64,000 nucleotides of DNA, from positions 20,690 to 84,689 of the forward strand of contig JAIYAZ010000059.1 in NCBI GenBank assembly GCA_027488755.1, written 5' to 3'. Position 1 is the stretch's first letter. Each line of letters starts with the position of its first letter. Below the pieces are notes generated by a model, which was not told the DNA's origin, did not search any database, and saw only the letters and a program-made list of their open reading frames with translations. This DNA comes from Verrucomicrobiaceae bacterium. Its GTDB lineage: Bacteria; Verrucomicrobiota; Verrucomicrobiia; Chthoniobacterales; JAATET01. This document shows, in pieces, positions 44,426 to 53,153 of the stretch. The position numbers and the translations under genes are program-made.

Positions 44426-46258
44426 ATGTCTGAATCCGCGCGTTATTCCCGCTGGCAAGCGGTGCTGGAGGCCGGCCGCCGGCTGGAGCGGGTGCTCCGG
44501 GCGTGGGGGCCGTTGCTGCTGGCGGTGGTCGCGGTGATTTATTATGGGCAGTATTACCGCTCGGGGCTGAATCTGGGCGGCGAGGGCGGCACGACGGCGG
44601 TGATCGCGATGCGGATGATGGAGGGGTGGGTGCCGATCAAGGACACGTTCCTGGGTTACAACGTGCTGTGGTTCTGGCCGGTGGCGTGGTTGTTTGAGCT
44701 CACGGGGCCGAATTACGTGGCGCTGCGGATTTATTTTTTCGTGCTGTGCTGGGTGGCGGCGGTGCTGGCGTTTTTGATTGTGCGGCGGGTGACCGGGCGG
44801 GGGTGGTATGCCTTTGGCGTGGGGGTGCTGGTGGTGCTGATTCCCGGGATGATTTTCCGCAACTACATGGGGCTGCTGCCGCTGCTGAACGCGTGGGCGT
44901 TGCTTCCGGCGTTTGTGTTTGAGGCACGGCGGCCGGGGATGCGGTGGGCGTGGTTTGCGGTGGCCGGGCTGGCGCTGGGGGTGACGTTTCTGGTGCGGGT
45001 CGAGGTGGGGAATCTGATGCTCGTGATCTACGGCGGGTTGGCGCTGCTGTATCCGCTGGCGGTGCGGGGGGAACTTTGGCGACGGGCGTGGCGGGGTGGG
45101 GCGGGGCTGGTGTTGTGCCTGGCGGTCGCGGTGGCGGCGCAGATGCCGTTTTACGCGGACGCGCAGCGGCGGGGTTACGCTCGGGATTTCGTGGAGCAAT
45201 ACACGGTGTTTTGGAGCAACCTGCTGTATTACGCGCGGAAGGAAATGGCTCCGCGGGCGGCGGCGGCTCCGGTCCCGGAGGCGGGGCCCTACGTGCGGGT
45301 GCGGTCGAAGCCGTTGCCGAAGAACTGGCGGGAATTGCAGGCGGCGGAGATGGCGCGCCGGGAGCAGGCGGAGCGGCACACGCGGCCGCGGCAGGGGCTG
45401 CGCGACGTGTTTCGCCAGGAGTCGCTGGAGGCGGCGGTGTTCATTGTGATCCTGCACCTGCCGGTGCTGGTGGCGGGCGTGATGGTGCTGGTGGCGGGGC
45501 TGGGGTTGCTGGGGGCGATTTTCACCGCGAACGCGGCGCGCAAGGAGGCGGCGCTGGTGGTGCTGGTGACGACGGGGTGCGCGCTCACACTTTTTCCGCA
45601 GTATTTTTTCTTCCGCCCGGATACGCCGCATTTGAGTGAGTTCATGGTGCCATTTTTGGTGGCGATGGCGTGCGCGTCCTTTTACGCGGTGCGGTCGGCG
45701 CGGGCGTCCCGGGCGTGGGCCTGGCGGGTGGGCTGCGGGGCGTTGGTGCTGCTCTGCGTGGCGAGCGAGGCGCTGTATTTCTGGCATTCCTACCCGAAGG
45801 AATCGGCGGGGACGATCGCGGCCGCGCGGCGGCGGGGCACGGAGATGGTGGGCTCGAACGGCGTGAACGTTTTGCTGAAGGCGCGGGAGGCGGAGCGGCT
45901 GCAGGGGTTGCACGACGTGATTGTGCGCTACTCGGACCCGAAGGAGTGGGTGGTGACGTTTCCCTACAGCCCGACGATCAACTTCATGACGAACCGGCCG
46001 TCGTATCTGCACAACCTCTACGTGGACAACGCGACGGCCTCGAAGAACTTCCCGCGGGTGACGATTGCCGACATCGAGAAGCGGCGGCCGGCGGTGATCG
46101 TGATCGACCAGCGGGACATCAACGACACGGAGTTCTCGCGGTTCCGGAACTGGGCGCGGCCGGTTTACGATTACGTGCGGACGCGTTACCAACTCGTCGC
46201 GCAGTTTGGGGAGAACGAGGTGTTTGTGCGGCCGGACAAGCTGCCGCCGGCGGGGTGA
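44426..46258 (+). CDS. Integral membrane glycosyltransferase, GT39/ArnT-like (PMT_2 type)
   Basis: The 610-residue protein has about ten hydrophobic helices from residue ~26 on (LLLAVVAVIYYGQYYRSGLN) and a soluble C-terminal domain from ~480. The first loop has GGEGGTTAVIAMRMMEGWVP, a position where GT39 enzymes carry their catalytic acid. Family members transfer sugars from polyprenyl phosphate donors. A central charged loop (PKNWRELQAAEMARREQAE) lies between helices. The C-terminal half (YSPTINFMTNRPSYLHNLYV) is typical of GT39-like proteins of unknown specificity. It starts ~130 bp after the divergent M29 gene. Confidence 0.7.
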   Translation: MSESARYSRWQAVLEAGRRLERVLRAWGPLLLAVVAVIYYGQYYRSGLNLGGEGGTTAVIAMRMMEGWVPIKDTFLGYNVLWFWPVAWLFELTGPNYVALRIYFFVLCWVAAVLAFLIVRRVTGRGWYAFGVGVLVVLIPGMIFRNYMGLLPLLNAWALLPAFVFEARRPGMRWAWFAVAGLALGVTFLVRVEVGNLMLVIYGGLALLYPLAVRGELWRRAWRGGAGLVLCLAVAVAAQMPFYADAQRRGYARDFVEQYTVFWSNLLYYARKEMAPRAAAAPVPEAGPYVRVRSKPLPKNWRELQAAEMARREQAERHTRPRQGLRDVFRQESLEAAVFIVILHLPVLVAGVMVLVAGLGLLGAIFTANAARKEAALVVLVTTGCALTLFPQYFFFRPDTPHLSEFMVPFLVAMACASFYAVRSARASRAWAWRVGCGALVLLCVASEALYFWHSYPKESAGTIAAARRRGTEMVGSNGVNVLLKAREAERLQGLHDVIVRYSDPKEWVVTFPYSPTINFMTNRPSYLHNLYVDNATASKNFPRVTIADIEKRRPAVIVIDQRDINDTEFSRFRNWARPVYDYVRTRYQLVAQFGENEVFVRPDKLPPAG

Positions 46259-46395
46259 ATGTCCGATGTCAAGATGTGACCCTGCTGACGCCCTCCTGCG
46301 TGATTACGCCGAGATTGTTCATTGAAAAACTCGCGACTCATTGGTGAAAAAGTTTTCTTCTATCGAGACGAAAGTGTAGGGAAATCCTCGTTTCG

Positions 46396-47385
46396 ATGAA
46401 CCCGATGAAATCAACGACAGCATCGATAGTTGTGGCGGTTTTCGGACTGGCACTGGGAATGACGGGAGCGGAAACAGCGCGAGCCGACAGTTTCGGCAGC
46501 GGGGAGAATGCTTTCTCGATTGATTTCGTGAATGTGGGCAATGCCGGAAACGCGGACGACTCCGGGGCTGGTGGGGGGATCTACTCGTCGCCCAGCGGCG
46601 GGGTGGGCTACGACTACCGAGTTTCGACGTATGAGATCTCGCAGGATGCGATCACCAAGGCCACGAACCTTGGCATGACAAACGTGACGGCTGGAGCGCA
46701 CGCTGGCAATAGACCAGCGGCCAATATCTCGTGGTTTGAGGCGGCGGCGTTTGTGAACTGGCTGAACACCAGCCAGGGATTGCAGGCGGCCTACAATCTG
46801 ACCTTCAGCGGCACTTGGAGTCTGACTGTTTGGGGAGAAAGTGATCGAGCGACAACCGGAGTGGATAGCGGAACCAACCCCTACCGGCACAAGAATGCGT
46901 TCTACGTCCTGCCGAGCGAGGACGAATGGTATAAGGCGGCGTTTCACCAGAATACCGGGGTGAATGCGAACTACTGGGACTACGCAACGGGGAGCAACAG
47001 CACCCCGACGGCGGTAGCCAGCGGCACGACAGCAGGCACAGTAGTCTTTGATGGGCAACCTAATCCTGCCGATGTCGATTCGGCAGGAGGGCTGAGTTCC
47101 TACGGGACGATGGGGCAAACCGGCAACGTATTCGAGTGGATTGAATCCGCGAGTCCGCCAACCGATGGTTCTCGTCTGTTTCTTGGTGGAAAATGGACCA
47201 GTGCGAGTGATGAACTGCGCTCCTCGTTCACCAACTATATTGAGCCCGAAGCTCAAGAATCCGATGTGGGATTCCGTGTCGTCAGTGTCGTCCCCGAACC
47301 GCACGAATACGCGATCATGGTCACCGGCATGCTCGGGTTGCTCATCGTGCTCCGCCGCATGCGCCGGAAAGCGAAGACAGCGTAG
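46396..47385 (+). CDS. PEP-CTERM surface protein with a formylglycine-generating-enzyme (SUMF1) fold
   Basis: The 329-residue protein has a signal peptide (TASIVVAVFGLALGMTGAETARA), an FGE/SUMF1-type domain and a C-terminal PEP-CTERM sorting signal: VPEPHEYAIMVTGMLG, a hydrophobic helix, then basic RRMRRKAK. FGE-type blocks are YRVSTYEISQDAITKATN, ISWFEAAAFVNWLNTS, YVLPSEDEWYKAAFHQ and GQTGNVFEWIESASPP, ending in GFRVV. It contains no cysteine, so it cannot be an active formylglycine-generating enzyme. Exosortase cleaves at the PEP site and the protein is probably surface or matrix bound. The DNA is visibly less GC-rich than its neighbours. Confidence 0.85.
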   Translation: MNPMKSTTASIVVAVFGLALGMTGAETARADSFGSGENAFSIDFVNVGNAGNADDSGAGGGIYSSPSGGVGYDYRVSTYEISQDAITKATNLGMTNVTAGAHAGNRPAANISWFEAAAFVNWLNTSQGLQAAYNLTFSGTWSLTVWGESDRATTGVDSGTNPYRHKNAFYVLPSEDEWYKAAFHQNTGVNANYWDYATGSNSTPTAVASGTTAGTVVFDGQPNPADVDSAGGLSSYGTMGQTGNVFEWIESASPPTDGSRLFLGGKWTSASDELRSSFTNYIEPEAQESDVGFRVVSVVPEPHEYAIMVTGMLGLLIVLRRMRRKAKTA

Positions 47386-47415
47386 GACTGCTGAAGGGCA
47401 GTAGGGGTCAGTCCT
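47384..47415 (+). repeat. Inverted repeat at the end of the PEP-CTERM gene
   Basis: AGGACTG (47384-47390) and CAGTCCT (47409-47415) are perfectly complementary, with 18 bases between them. The stem overlaps the stop codon. No strong U tract follows, so it is not a clear terminator. The rest of the ~150 bp up to the glycosyltransferase stop is AT-richer than the window and holds no gene that I recognise. Confidence 0.4.
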
Positions 47416-47538
47416 ATAACTTAGAATCTTCCCTGCTTAGCGAGAGTCAGGGTGCGTATCCATAGGGTCACCAACGTGACGGGCAGTTGCCTGGATGCGG
47501 CTCAGTGATTTGATGGGATTAAGCGGGGCGTTACCCGG

Positions 47539-49029
47539 CTAGAGCATGACCCAGGCGATGGCGAGGGCGTAGAGGCCGAGCCAGGCGGTGGTTTGGAGGT
47601 GGGCGAGCCAGTCGACTTTTTCGGCGTGGTGGTCGCCGCGGGCGGTGGCCCATTTTTGCCGGCGGAGGTCGCTGAGGGTCTGGATTTTGACGAGGGAGCC
47701 GACCCACTGCTGGTAGAGGAGGAGGGGGAGGTCGAGGGGGCTCATGCGGTGGCCTTCGAGCGCGAGAAGGCAGAGGTAGGCGCAGCGGGTGATGAGCACC
47801 CAGACCATGGCGTAGAGCAGCACGAGGGGGGTGGAGAAGATGGCGAGGAGGATGGCGGTGGTGGGCAGGACGAGGCTGGTCCACATGGAGATGCGCTGGT
47901 CGAGGAGGGAGAACCAGGCGAAGAGGCCGGTGCGGTCGGGTCCGAGGGCGAGGGCGCGGCCGTTGTTGCGGAGCATGTTGCCGAACCAGCGGCGCATTTT
48001 GGCGATGCTGTCGACGAAGGGCGTGTCGCCGGCGTTTTCCATGCAGTAGATCCAGGCGTCGGGCACGTAGATCATTTGCCAGCCTTGTTTGAGGAGGGTG
48101 AACCAGGTGCTTTTGTCGTCACCGGTTTTGAATTCGATGCGGCCGTGGAGCCAATGGTCGATGGCGTCGGCTTCGATGCGGTCGATGAATTCGCGGCTGA
48201 AGGCGACGCTGCCGCGGACGAGGGAGAAGCGGCCGGTGAGGGTGAGGATGCGGCCGCCGAGGCTGGTGGCGCACATGTAGCGGCTGCGGAGGGCGAAGCG
48301 GAGGGCATACCATTGCCGATACCAGCCGGGGCCGCGGGTGACGGCGATGTTGTTGGTGGTGAGGCCGCCGAGCTTCGGGAGGAGCGCGAAGAAGGGGAGG
48401 GATTTGCGGAGGAGGCCGGGGCCGAGGACGCTGTCGCCGTCCATGAGGGCGACGATGGCATCGGGGCCTGCGTGGCGGGCGGCGCGGCGCAGCGAGGCGG
48501 CCATGCCGTCGCGTTTGCCGTTCTGGCGGAGGAATTCGACGTTGACGCGGGCGGGGACGTGGTGGCGGGCGAGTTCGTCGCGGATGATGGCGTCCTCCCC
48601 GGGGCCGCCGGTGGCCATGAAGAGGTGGATGCGGCTGGGGATGGTCTCGGCCTCGCGGAGGACGGAGGTGAGCATGCGCCGGGTGACCCAGGGTTGCTCG
48701 CGGTAGGTGGGGATGATGAGGAAGAGGTCGGCGGGGAAGGCGCGGGCGTCGGGCAGGGCGGCGGCGCGGGCGCGGAGGGCGGGGAATTTGACGAGGCGGT
48801 AGGTGGTGGCGCGGATGAGATTCAGCAGGAGCCAGCCGTAGCGCCAGGCGCCGAGGAAGCCGAGGGCGGCGATGAAACCGAGGCGGAGGTGGCGGTCGCC
48901 GACGCTGAGGGCGAAGCTCCAGAGGAACCAGGCGAGGAGGAAATAAAACGCGGCGCTGGCCGCGGCGGCGAGGAGGCGACGGCCGGGCCGGGAGAATTCT
49001 CCGGGCAGCAGGGTGTCGGCGGCGGCCAT
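47539..49029 (-). CDS. Family 2 glycosyltransferase, Alg8-like polysaccharide polymerase
   Basis: The 496-residue membrane synthase resembles Alg8, the alginate polymerase. N-terminal helices lie at ~18-42 and 48-70 and C-terminal helices after ~380. The catalytic region has FLIIPTYREQPWVTRRM, VALMDGDSVLGPGLL (DxD-type) and TGDDKSTWFTLLKQGW, followed by KMRRWFGNMLRNNGRAL, the Alg8 counterpart of the QxxRW region. I infer processive sugar polymerisation on the cytoplasmic side and export. It ends a four-gene minus-strand run after an Alg44-like gene. AlgK, AlgE and AlgG/X/L homologues are not seen, so the polymer may not be alginate. Confidence 0.85.
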   Translation of the reverse strand: MAAADTLLPGEFSRPGRRLLAAAASAAFYFLLAWFLWSFALSVGDRHLRLGFIAALGFLGAWRYGWLLLNLIRATTYRLVKFPALRARAAALPDARAFPADLFLIIPTYREQPWVTRRMLTSVLREAETIPSRIHLFMATGGPGEDAIIRDELARHHVPARVNVEFLRQNGKRDGMAASLRRAARHAGPDAIVALMDGDSVLGPGLLRKSLPFFALLPKLGGLTTNNIAVTRGPGWYRQWYALRFALRSRYMCATSLGGRILTLTGRFSLVRGSVAFSREFIDRIEADAIDHWLHGRIEFKTGDDKSTWFTLLKQGWQMIYVPDAWIYCMENAGDTPFVDSIAKMRRWFGNMLRNNGRALALGPDRTGLFAWFSLLDQRISMWTSLVLPTTAILLAIFSTPLVLLYAMVWVLITRCAYLCLLALEGHRMSPLDLPLLLYQQWVGSLVKIQTLSDLRRQKWATARGDHHAEKVDWLAHLQTTAWLGLYALAIAWVML

Positions 49030-49041
49030 GGCAGGTGGTGG

Positions 49042-50328
49042 CTAGCGGGTGAGCGCGTTGTCGTTCGGCGTGGAGGTGCGCAGGGTCTCGGGGCTGAAAC
49101 GTTCCAGGAGGTTCGTTTCATACATGAAGTTCCCGGAGCTGACGGCCTTGACGTTGTCGTAGAGGACGGTGAGGAGGTCGCTGATGCGGGCTTCGTCGAG
49201 CTTCAGGAGGGCGATGTCGCGCTTCATGAGCTCGATGGAGTTGTAGGGGAGGGCGCCTTGCTGGCTGCCGGTGGAGCGGGTGAGGATGGCTTCGAGGGCG
49301 CGGCGCTGGATACCGGCGGAGCGGAGCTGGAACTCGGCCTGCTGGACGCGGGCCTTGGCGACGCGGAGGTATTTCTGGATGTCGTCGGGTTTGTGCGGCT
49401 CGATGCGGGAGGAGACGGCGATGTCGGTGAGGATCTGGGTGACGTAGGGGGCGGGGTCGGTGCGGGACTCGGTGCCGTAGGCGTGGAGGATGGACTGCTC
49501 GAAGAAGTAGTTGCCCTGCTGGATGGAGCTGAGGTTTTTGCGGAGGACCTCCATGTGGACGCTGGCCATTTTGTGCTCGTTCTGGAGCTGGTTGAGGCCG
49601 AGCTCGAGCATGCGTTTCTGCTCGGAGCTGATGGGGAGGCGGGTTTCCTCGGGCTGGTTGGTGTCCAGGAGGGCGTTGACGGTGCGGATTTTGGCGTCGA
49701 GGTCGTCGACGATGATCTGGGCGGTGCGCAGGCGGCTTTCGGCGATCTGGAGGTAGCCTTCGCCTTCCTTGAGCCGGGAGAGGAAGCGCTGGGTGAAGAA
49801 GGGGATGATCATGCTGCCGGCGAAGGCGAGGATGCCGATGAGCACGAGGACGAAGAGGGCGCGGCGGAGGGTGGGGCGGGATTTCGAGGTGTCCCAGGCG
49901 CCGGGGATGGGTTCTTCGAGCAGGGGGGCGCTTTCCTCGGCGGCGGCGGGGTCGGCGCTGGCGCGGGCGAGATCGGCGGTGGTGATGCTGAAGCCGTGGA
50001 GCATGGCGTCCGCGTAGGTCGTGAGCACGGCCCGGTCGGCGGGGGGGAGGTCGATGAAGGCGCAGGCCCAGCCTTCGCGGCTGGCGCGGACGGGCCGGAG
50101 GCTGACGGGGAGGGGGTGCGTGCCGTCGTGGCAGGGGAGCTGGAGGGTGGCGGACTCGAGCTGCGCGGGGTCGAGGGCGGTGCGTTCGATGTCGAGCAGG
50201 ACGCCGCTGGGGGACCAGTTGAGGGAGTGGTAGGTGTGGCCGCGGAGGGTGGTGGTGATGGGGGTCTTGATCCGGCGGTAGCGCTTGGGCGGTTCGGAGG
50301 GGGAGGGCTCGGAGGGCGCGGTGGGCAT
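49042..50328 (-). CDS. PilZ-plus-membrane-fusion protein, Alg44-like co-polymerase
   Basis: The 428-residue protein has a PilZ-like N-terminus (~16-95), one membrane helix near 148-172 (ALFVLVLIGILAFAGSMIIP) and a periplasmic coiled-coil (EGEGYLQIAESRLRTAQIIV and ARVQQAEFQLRSAGIQRRAL) like Alg44 and HlyD-type adaptors. The c-di-GMP motif is partial. NWSPSG fits D/NxSxxG, but a strict RxxxR is absent (KRYRRIK instead). It is probably a regulator of the Alg8-like synthase, gated by c-di-GMP if PilZ is functional. The start is uncertain: the ATG lacks a good ribosome-binding site. Confidence 0.75.
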   Translation of the reverse strand: MPTAPSEPSPSEPPKRYRRIKTPITTTLRGHTYHSLNWSPSGVLLDIERTALDPAQLESATLQLPCHDGTHPLPVSLRPVRASREGWACAFIDLPPADRAVLTTYADAMLHGFSITTADLARASADPAAAEESAPLLEEPIPGAWDTSKSRPTLRRALFVLVLIGILAFAGSMIIPFFTQRFLSRLKEGEGYLQIAESRLRTAQIIVDDLDAKIRTVNALLDTNQPEETRLPISSEQKRMLELGLNQLQNEHKMASVHMEVLRKNLSSIQQGNYFFEQSILHAYGTESRTDPAPYVTQILTDIAVSSRIEPHKPDDIQKYLRVAKARVQQAEFQLRSAGIQRRALEAILTRSTGSQQGALPYNSIELMKRDIALLKLDEARISDLLTVLYDNVKAVSSGNFMYETNLLERFSPETLRTSTPNDNALTR

Positions 50329-50338
50329 GGGGCGGCGA

Positions 50339-53137
50339 CTAGCGGGCGGTAAACACGCGGCTGATGCGGCCGGTATAACCGGCCCGGTTCTTCGCAAGCA
50401 CGATTATTTTGTTGCTGCCACTGCGCAGGCGAATTTTTGCGGTCCAGAAGCGGCCGGTGGAATCGAGGCGGGCCTTGACGGCGGAGCCGGTGCCGGGGAC
50501 GAGGGAGATGCGGGTGACGCTGGGGCCGCTGCGCACGCTGCCGCGGATGGTGACGGTTTGGCCGGCGGGGAGGTTGCCGCCGGTGGTGAGGATGCGGACG
50601 ACGGGGGTGAGGGGCAGGGCGGAGGAGTTGACGACCAAGCGGAGGGCGGCGGCGCGGCGGACGGAGCCTTCGCGGGAGCGGAAGGCGACGACGCCGTCGG
50701 AGCCGGTGCTGGTGGTGGCGCGGAGGCGGAGGGTGATGGTGCGGGCGTTGGCGGCGAGGGCGTTTTTGAGGGCGCCGGTGAGGTCGATGGCGGGGGATTG
50801 CGCGTCGGAGCCGAGCCAGTCGCCGGCGTAGATGCCGCCGAGGGGCTGGGTGGCCCAGGTGACGGTGGCTTCGTTCCATCGGGCGTTGGCGAGGAGGTCG
50901 ACGGCGGCGGTGTAGCCCTGGGTTTTATTGCTGGGCTGGAGGAGGAGGGTGGCGGAGGCGAGCTGGCCGGGGAGGAGGGGGAGCGGGGTGAACTGGAGGA
51001 GGATCTGGCGCTGGTATTGCGCGCTCTCCGAGAACTTCATCTGGAGCTCGTGCTCGGCGCCGTAGCGGGTGCGGGCGAAGGTGCCGTTGCGCACGGTGGC
51101 GTCCTGATCGACGGGGATGGTGACGGTGCGGGCGGCGCCGGCGACGCCGCGGAGTTCGTAGATGACGGAGTCGGTGGCGGTCTGGCCGTTCCACGTGCCG
51201 GTGACCTGGAATTCGTAGACGCCGGCTTCGCTGAGGGTGGCGGTGACGTTTGCGCCGGTGGCGCTGGAGAGCTGGACGGGGCCGGCGTTGCGCACGACGG
51301 TCCAGGCGAAGGCGGTGGCGTCGGGGGCGAGGGCCTGGGGGTCGCCGCTGGTGACGGTGGCGGCGAGGTTCACGGTGGTTTGGGGGCGGGAGAGGATGGC
51401 GGATTCGCCGGCGGAGACGCTGAAGATGAGGGCGCCGATGCGGCGGGCGACCTGGTCTTCGTAGAGGGAGACGGGGGTGAGGTCGCTGCCCTGGCCGACG
51501 CCTTCGACGAAATCGAGGGGGGCGGTGCGGGCGGCGGAGTTCGTGCTGCCGTAGTAGACGTTGAGGTTGACGCCGGTGCGGGTGCCGCGGGTGCCGATGA
51601 CGTAGCCGTAGCCGCTTTGCTGGGAGGCGACGACGTCGGTGCCGGGGGCGCCTTCCCACTGGGGGTCGCCGGTGCCCTGGGTGTTCCAGAAGACGGAGCT
51701 GGAGGCGGTGAGGTTGTGGCGGGGGATGGAGCCGAAGGGGCGGTAGACGGCGAGGAAGAGGCTGGAGTCGGCGGTGCAGGCGTCGACGAGGTTCGAGTGG
51801 CTGAAGTGGGCGTGGTGTTCGCTGCCGCGGCCTTCGGCGACGACGGAGCCGTTCGGGCCGGTGTAGCGGGCGGTGTCGCGGTCGGTGCAGCGGTGGAGGA
51901 CGTTGCCGGAGGTGGCGATGCCGGAGAAGAGGTAGCCGTGGCGGGTGAAGGCGGCGGTGCAGCGGTCGAGGAGGTTGTCGCTGGAGTCCTCGAGGCGGTA
52001 GGCGTAGCCGTTGCCGCCGCCGCCGCCGTATTGCGGGCGTTCGAAGGTGCAGTTGACGATGGAGACGGAGCGGCAGAAGTCGAGGCGGATGCCGTTGCTG
52101 AGGTAGTGGGCGGTGGAGGTGTTGGTGGCCGGGGCGAAGGTCTCGACGTCGCGCACCCAGGCGTCGACGACGGCGGTGAGGCTGAGGAGGTAGGAGGAGT
52201 GGCAGGCGTAGGCGGCGGTGCCGGATTTCGCGTAGTCGTCCTCGCCCCAGCCGGTGAGCTGGGGGTGCTGGAGGTTGGCGAGGGAGAGTTTTTCGATGCC
52301 GATTTCGGTGAGGGGGGCGGTGACCTTGACGACGCGGGCGGAGTCGCGCGTTTTGAGGGCGTAGCGGGTGGGGATGTCGAGGGTGATGGAGGTGGCGTCC
52401 ACGGCGGTGACGCGGCGGAGGTAGGCGAGGCCCCCGATGGTGGCGCCCTGCCCGAGCCAGGAGGGTTCCTTGTGCTCGGTGATCCAGGCGTCGGTGAGGT
52501 CGTTGCGGACGCAGACCCAGTCGCCGACGGTGAAGAGGGCGGGGTTGCTAACGGTGAGTTTGGTGGCGGGGCCGGTGGTGTCGGAGGTGATGCCGGAGCT
52601 GGGGCCGTCGGCGCGCCAATTCAGCGGGGAGCTGGCCTGCACGAGGATGACGCTTTTGTTGCGCATGCTGGGGCTGGCGTTGAGCAGGCGGGTTTGGTCG
52701 GGGCCGTCGCCGCGGAGGACGATGCCGGAGGCGCGGATGCGGAGGGCGTGGTTTTTGCCGGTGGGGGGCTGGACGCGGTAGGTGCCGGCGGGGAGACGGA
52801 CCACGCCGCCGCCGGCGGTCTCGGCCGCGTCGATGGCGGCCTGGATGGCGGCGGTGCTGTCGTTCACGCCGGTGGGATCGGCGGAGTAGGGGGCGGCGGT
52901 GACGTCAAACACCGGGCCGGCGGGGGAGGGAATCGCGCTCTCGCCGCGGCGGTAGCCGGCGTAGGAGAAGTCCTGCAAAAACTGGTCGGTGTCGAAGCGG
53001 AGGCCGGAGTTCGGGGGTTGCCAGTCCGCCGGGTAGAGCGTGCTGCGCCAGGCGTGCGCGGCGGGCAGGCCGGTCGCCAGCAGGAGGCTGGCGAGGGCGA
53101 GCGCGCGGGCGCGGCGGACTGGATGACGGGCGGGCAT
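50339..53137 (-). CDS. Secreted right-handed beta-helix (pectate-lyase-3-like) protein with DNRLRE-type and Ig-like domains
   Basis: The 932-residue exported protein starts with a signal peptide (ALALASLLLATGLPAAHA). The N-terminal domain (~75-440) has the pectate-lyase-superfamily entry YSADPTGVNDSTAAIQAAID and GGGVVRLPAGTYRV, then repeated Asn/Ser turns of a beta-helix. After an Ig-like stretch, residues ~655-830 look like a DNRLRE/CBM96-type module (VTIPVDQDATVRNGTFARTR, WNEATVTWATQPLGGIYAGDW). The last ~90 residues form a beta-sandwich related to that of the following gene. A role in modifying or binding the polymer made by the Alg8-like enzyme is inferred from operon order. Confidence 0.8.
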   Translation of the reverse strand: MPARHPVRRARALALASLLLATGLPAAHAWRSTLYPADWQPPNSGLRFDTDQFLQDFSYAGYRRGESAIPSPAGPVFDVTAAPYSADPTGVNDSTAAIQAAIDAAETAGGGVVRLPAGTYRVQPPTGKNHALRIRASGIVLRGDGPDQTRLLNASPSMRNKSVILVQASSPLNWRADGPSSGITSDTTGPATKLTVSNPALFTVGDWVCVRNDLTDAWITEHKEPSWLGQGATIGGLAYLRRVTAVDATSITLDIPTRYALKTRDSARVVKVTAPLTEIGIEKLSLANLQHPQLTGWGEDDYAKSGTAAYACHSSYLLSLTAVVDAWVRDVETFAPATNTSTAHYLSNGIRLDFCRSVSIVNCTFERPQYGGGGGNGYAYRLEDSSDNLLDRCTAAFTRHGYLFSGIATSGNVLHRCTDRDTARYTGPNGSVVAEGRGSEHHAHFSHSNLVDACTADSSLFLAVYRPFGSIPRHNLTASSSVFWNTQGTGDPQWEGAPGTDVVASQQSGYGYVIGTRGTRTGVNLNVYYGSTNSAARTAPLDFVEGVGQGSDLTPVSLYEDQVARRIGALIFSVSAGESAILSRPQTTVNLAATVTSGDPQALAPDATAFAWTVVRNAGPVQLSSATGANVTATLSEAGVYEFQVTGTWNGQTATDSVIYELRGVAGAARTVTIPVDQDATVRNGTFARTRYGAEHELQMKFSESAQYQRQILLQFTPLPLLPGQLASATLLLQPSNKTQGYTAAVDLLANARWNEATVTWATQPLGGIYAGDWLGSDAQSPAIDLTGALKNALAANARTITLRLRATTSTGSDGVVAFRSREGSVRRAAALRLVVNSSALPLTPVVRILTTGGNLPAGQTVTIRGSVRSGPSVTRISLVPGTGSAVKARLDSTGRFWTAKIRLRSGSNKIIVLAKNRAGYTGRISRVFTAR

Positions 53138-53153
53138 GAGGCGGGGCGGGCCG

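Noticed and set aside
47593..50352. 919-codon plus-strand frame opposite the Alg8- and Alg44-like genes
   Set aside because: Crosses two well-supported genes and has no domains; a high-GC shadow.
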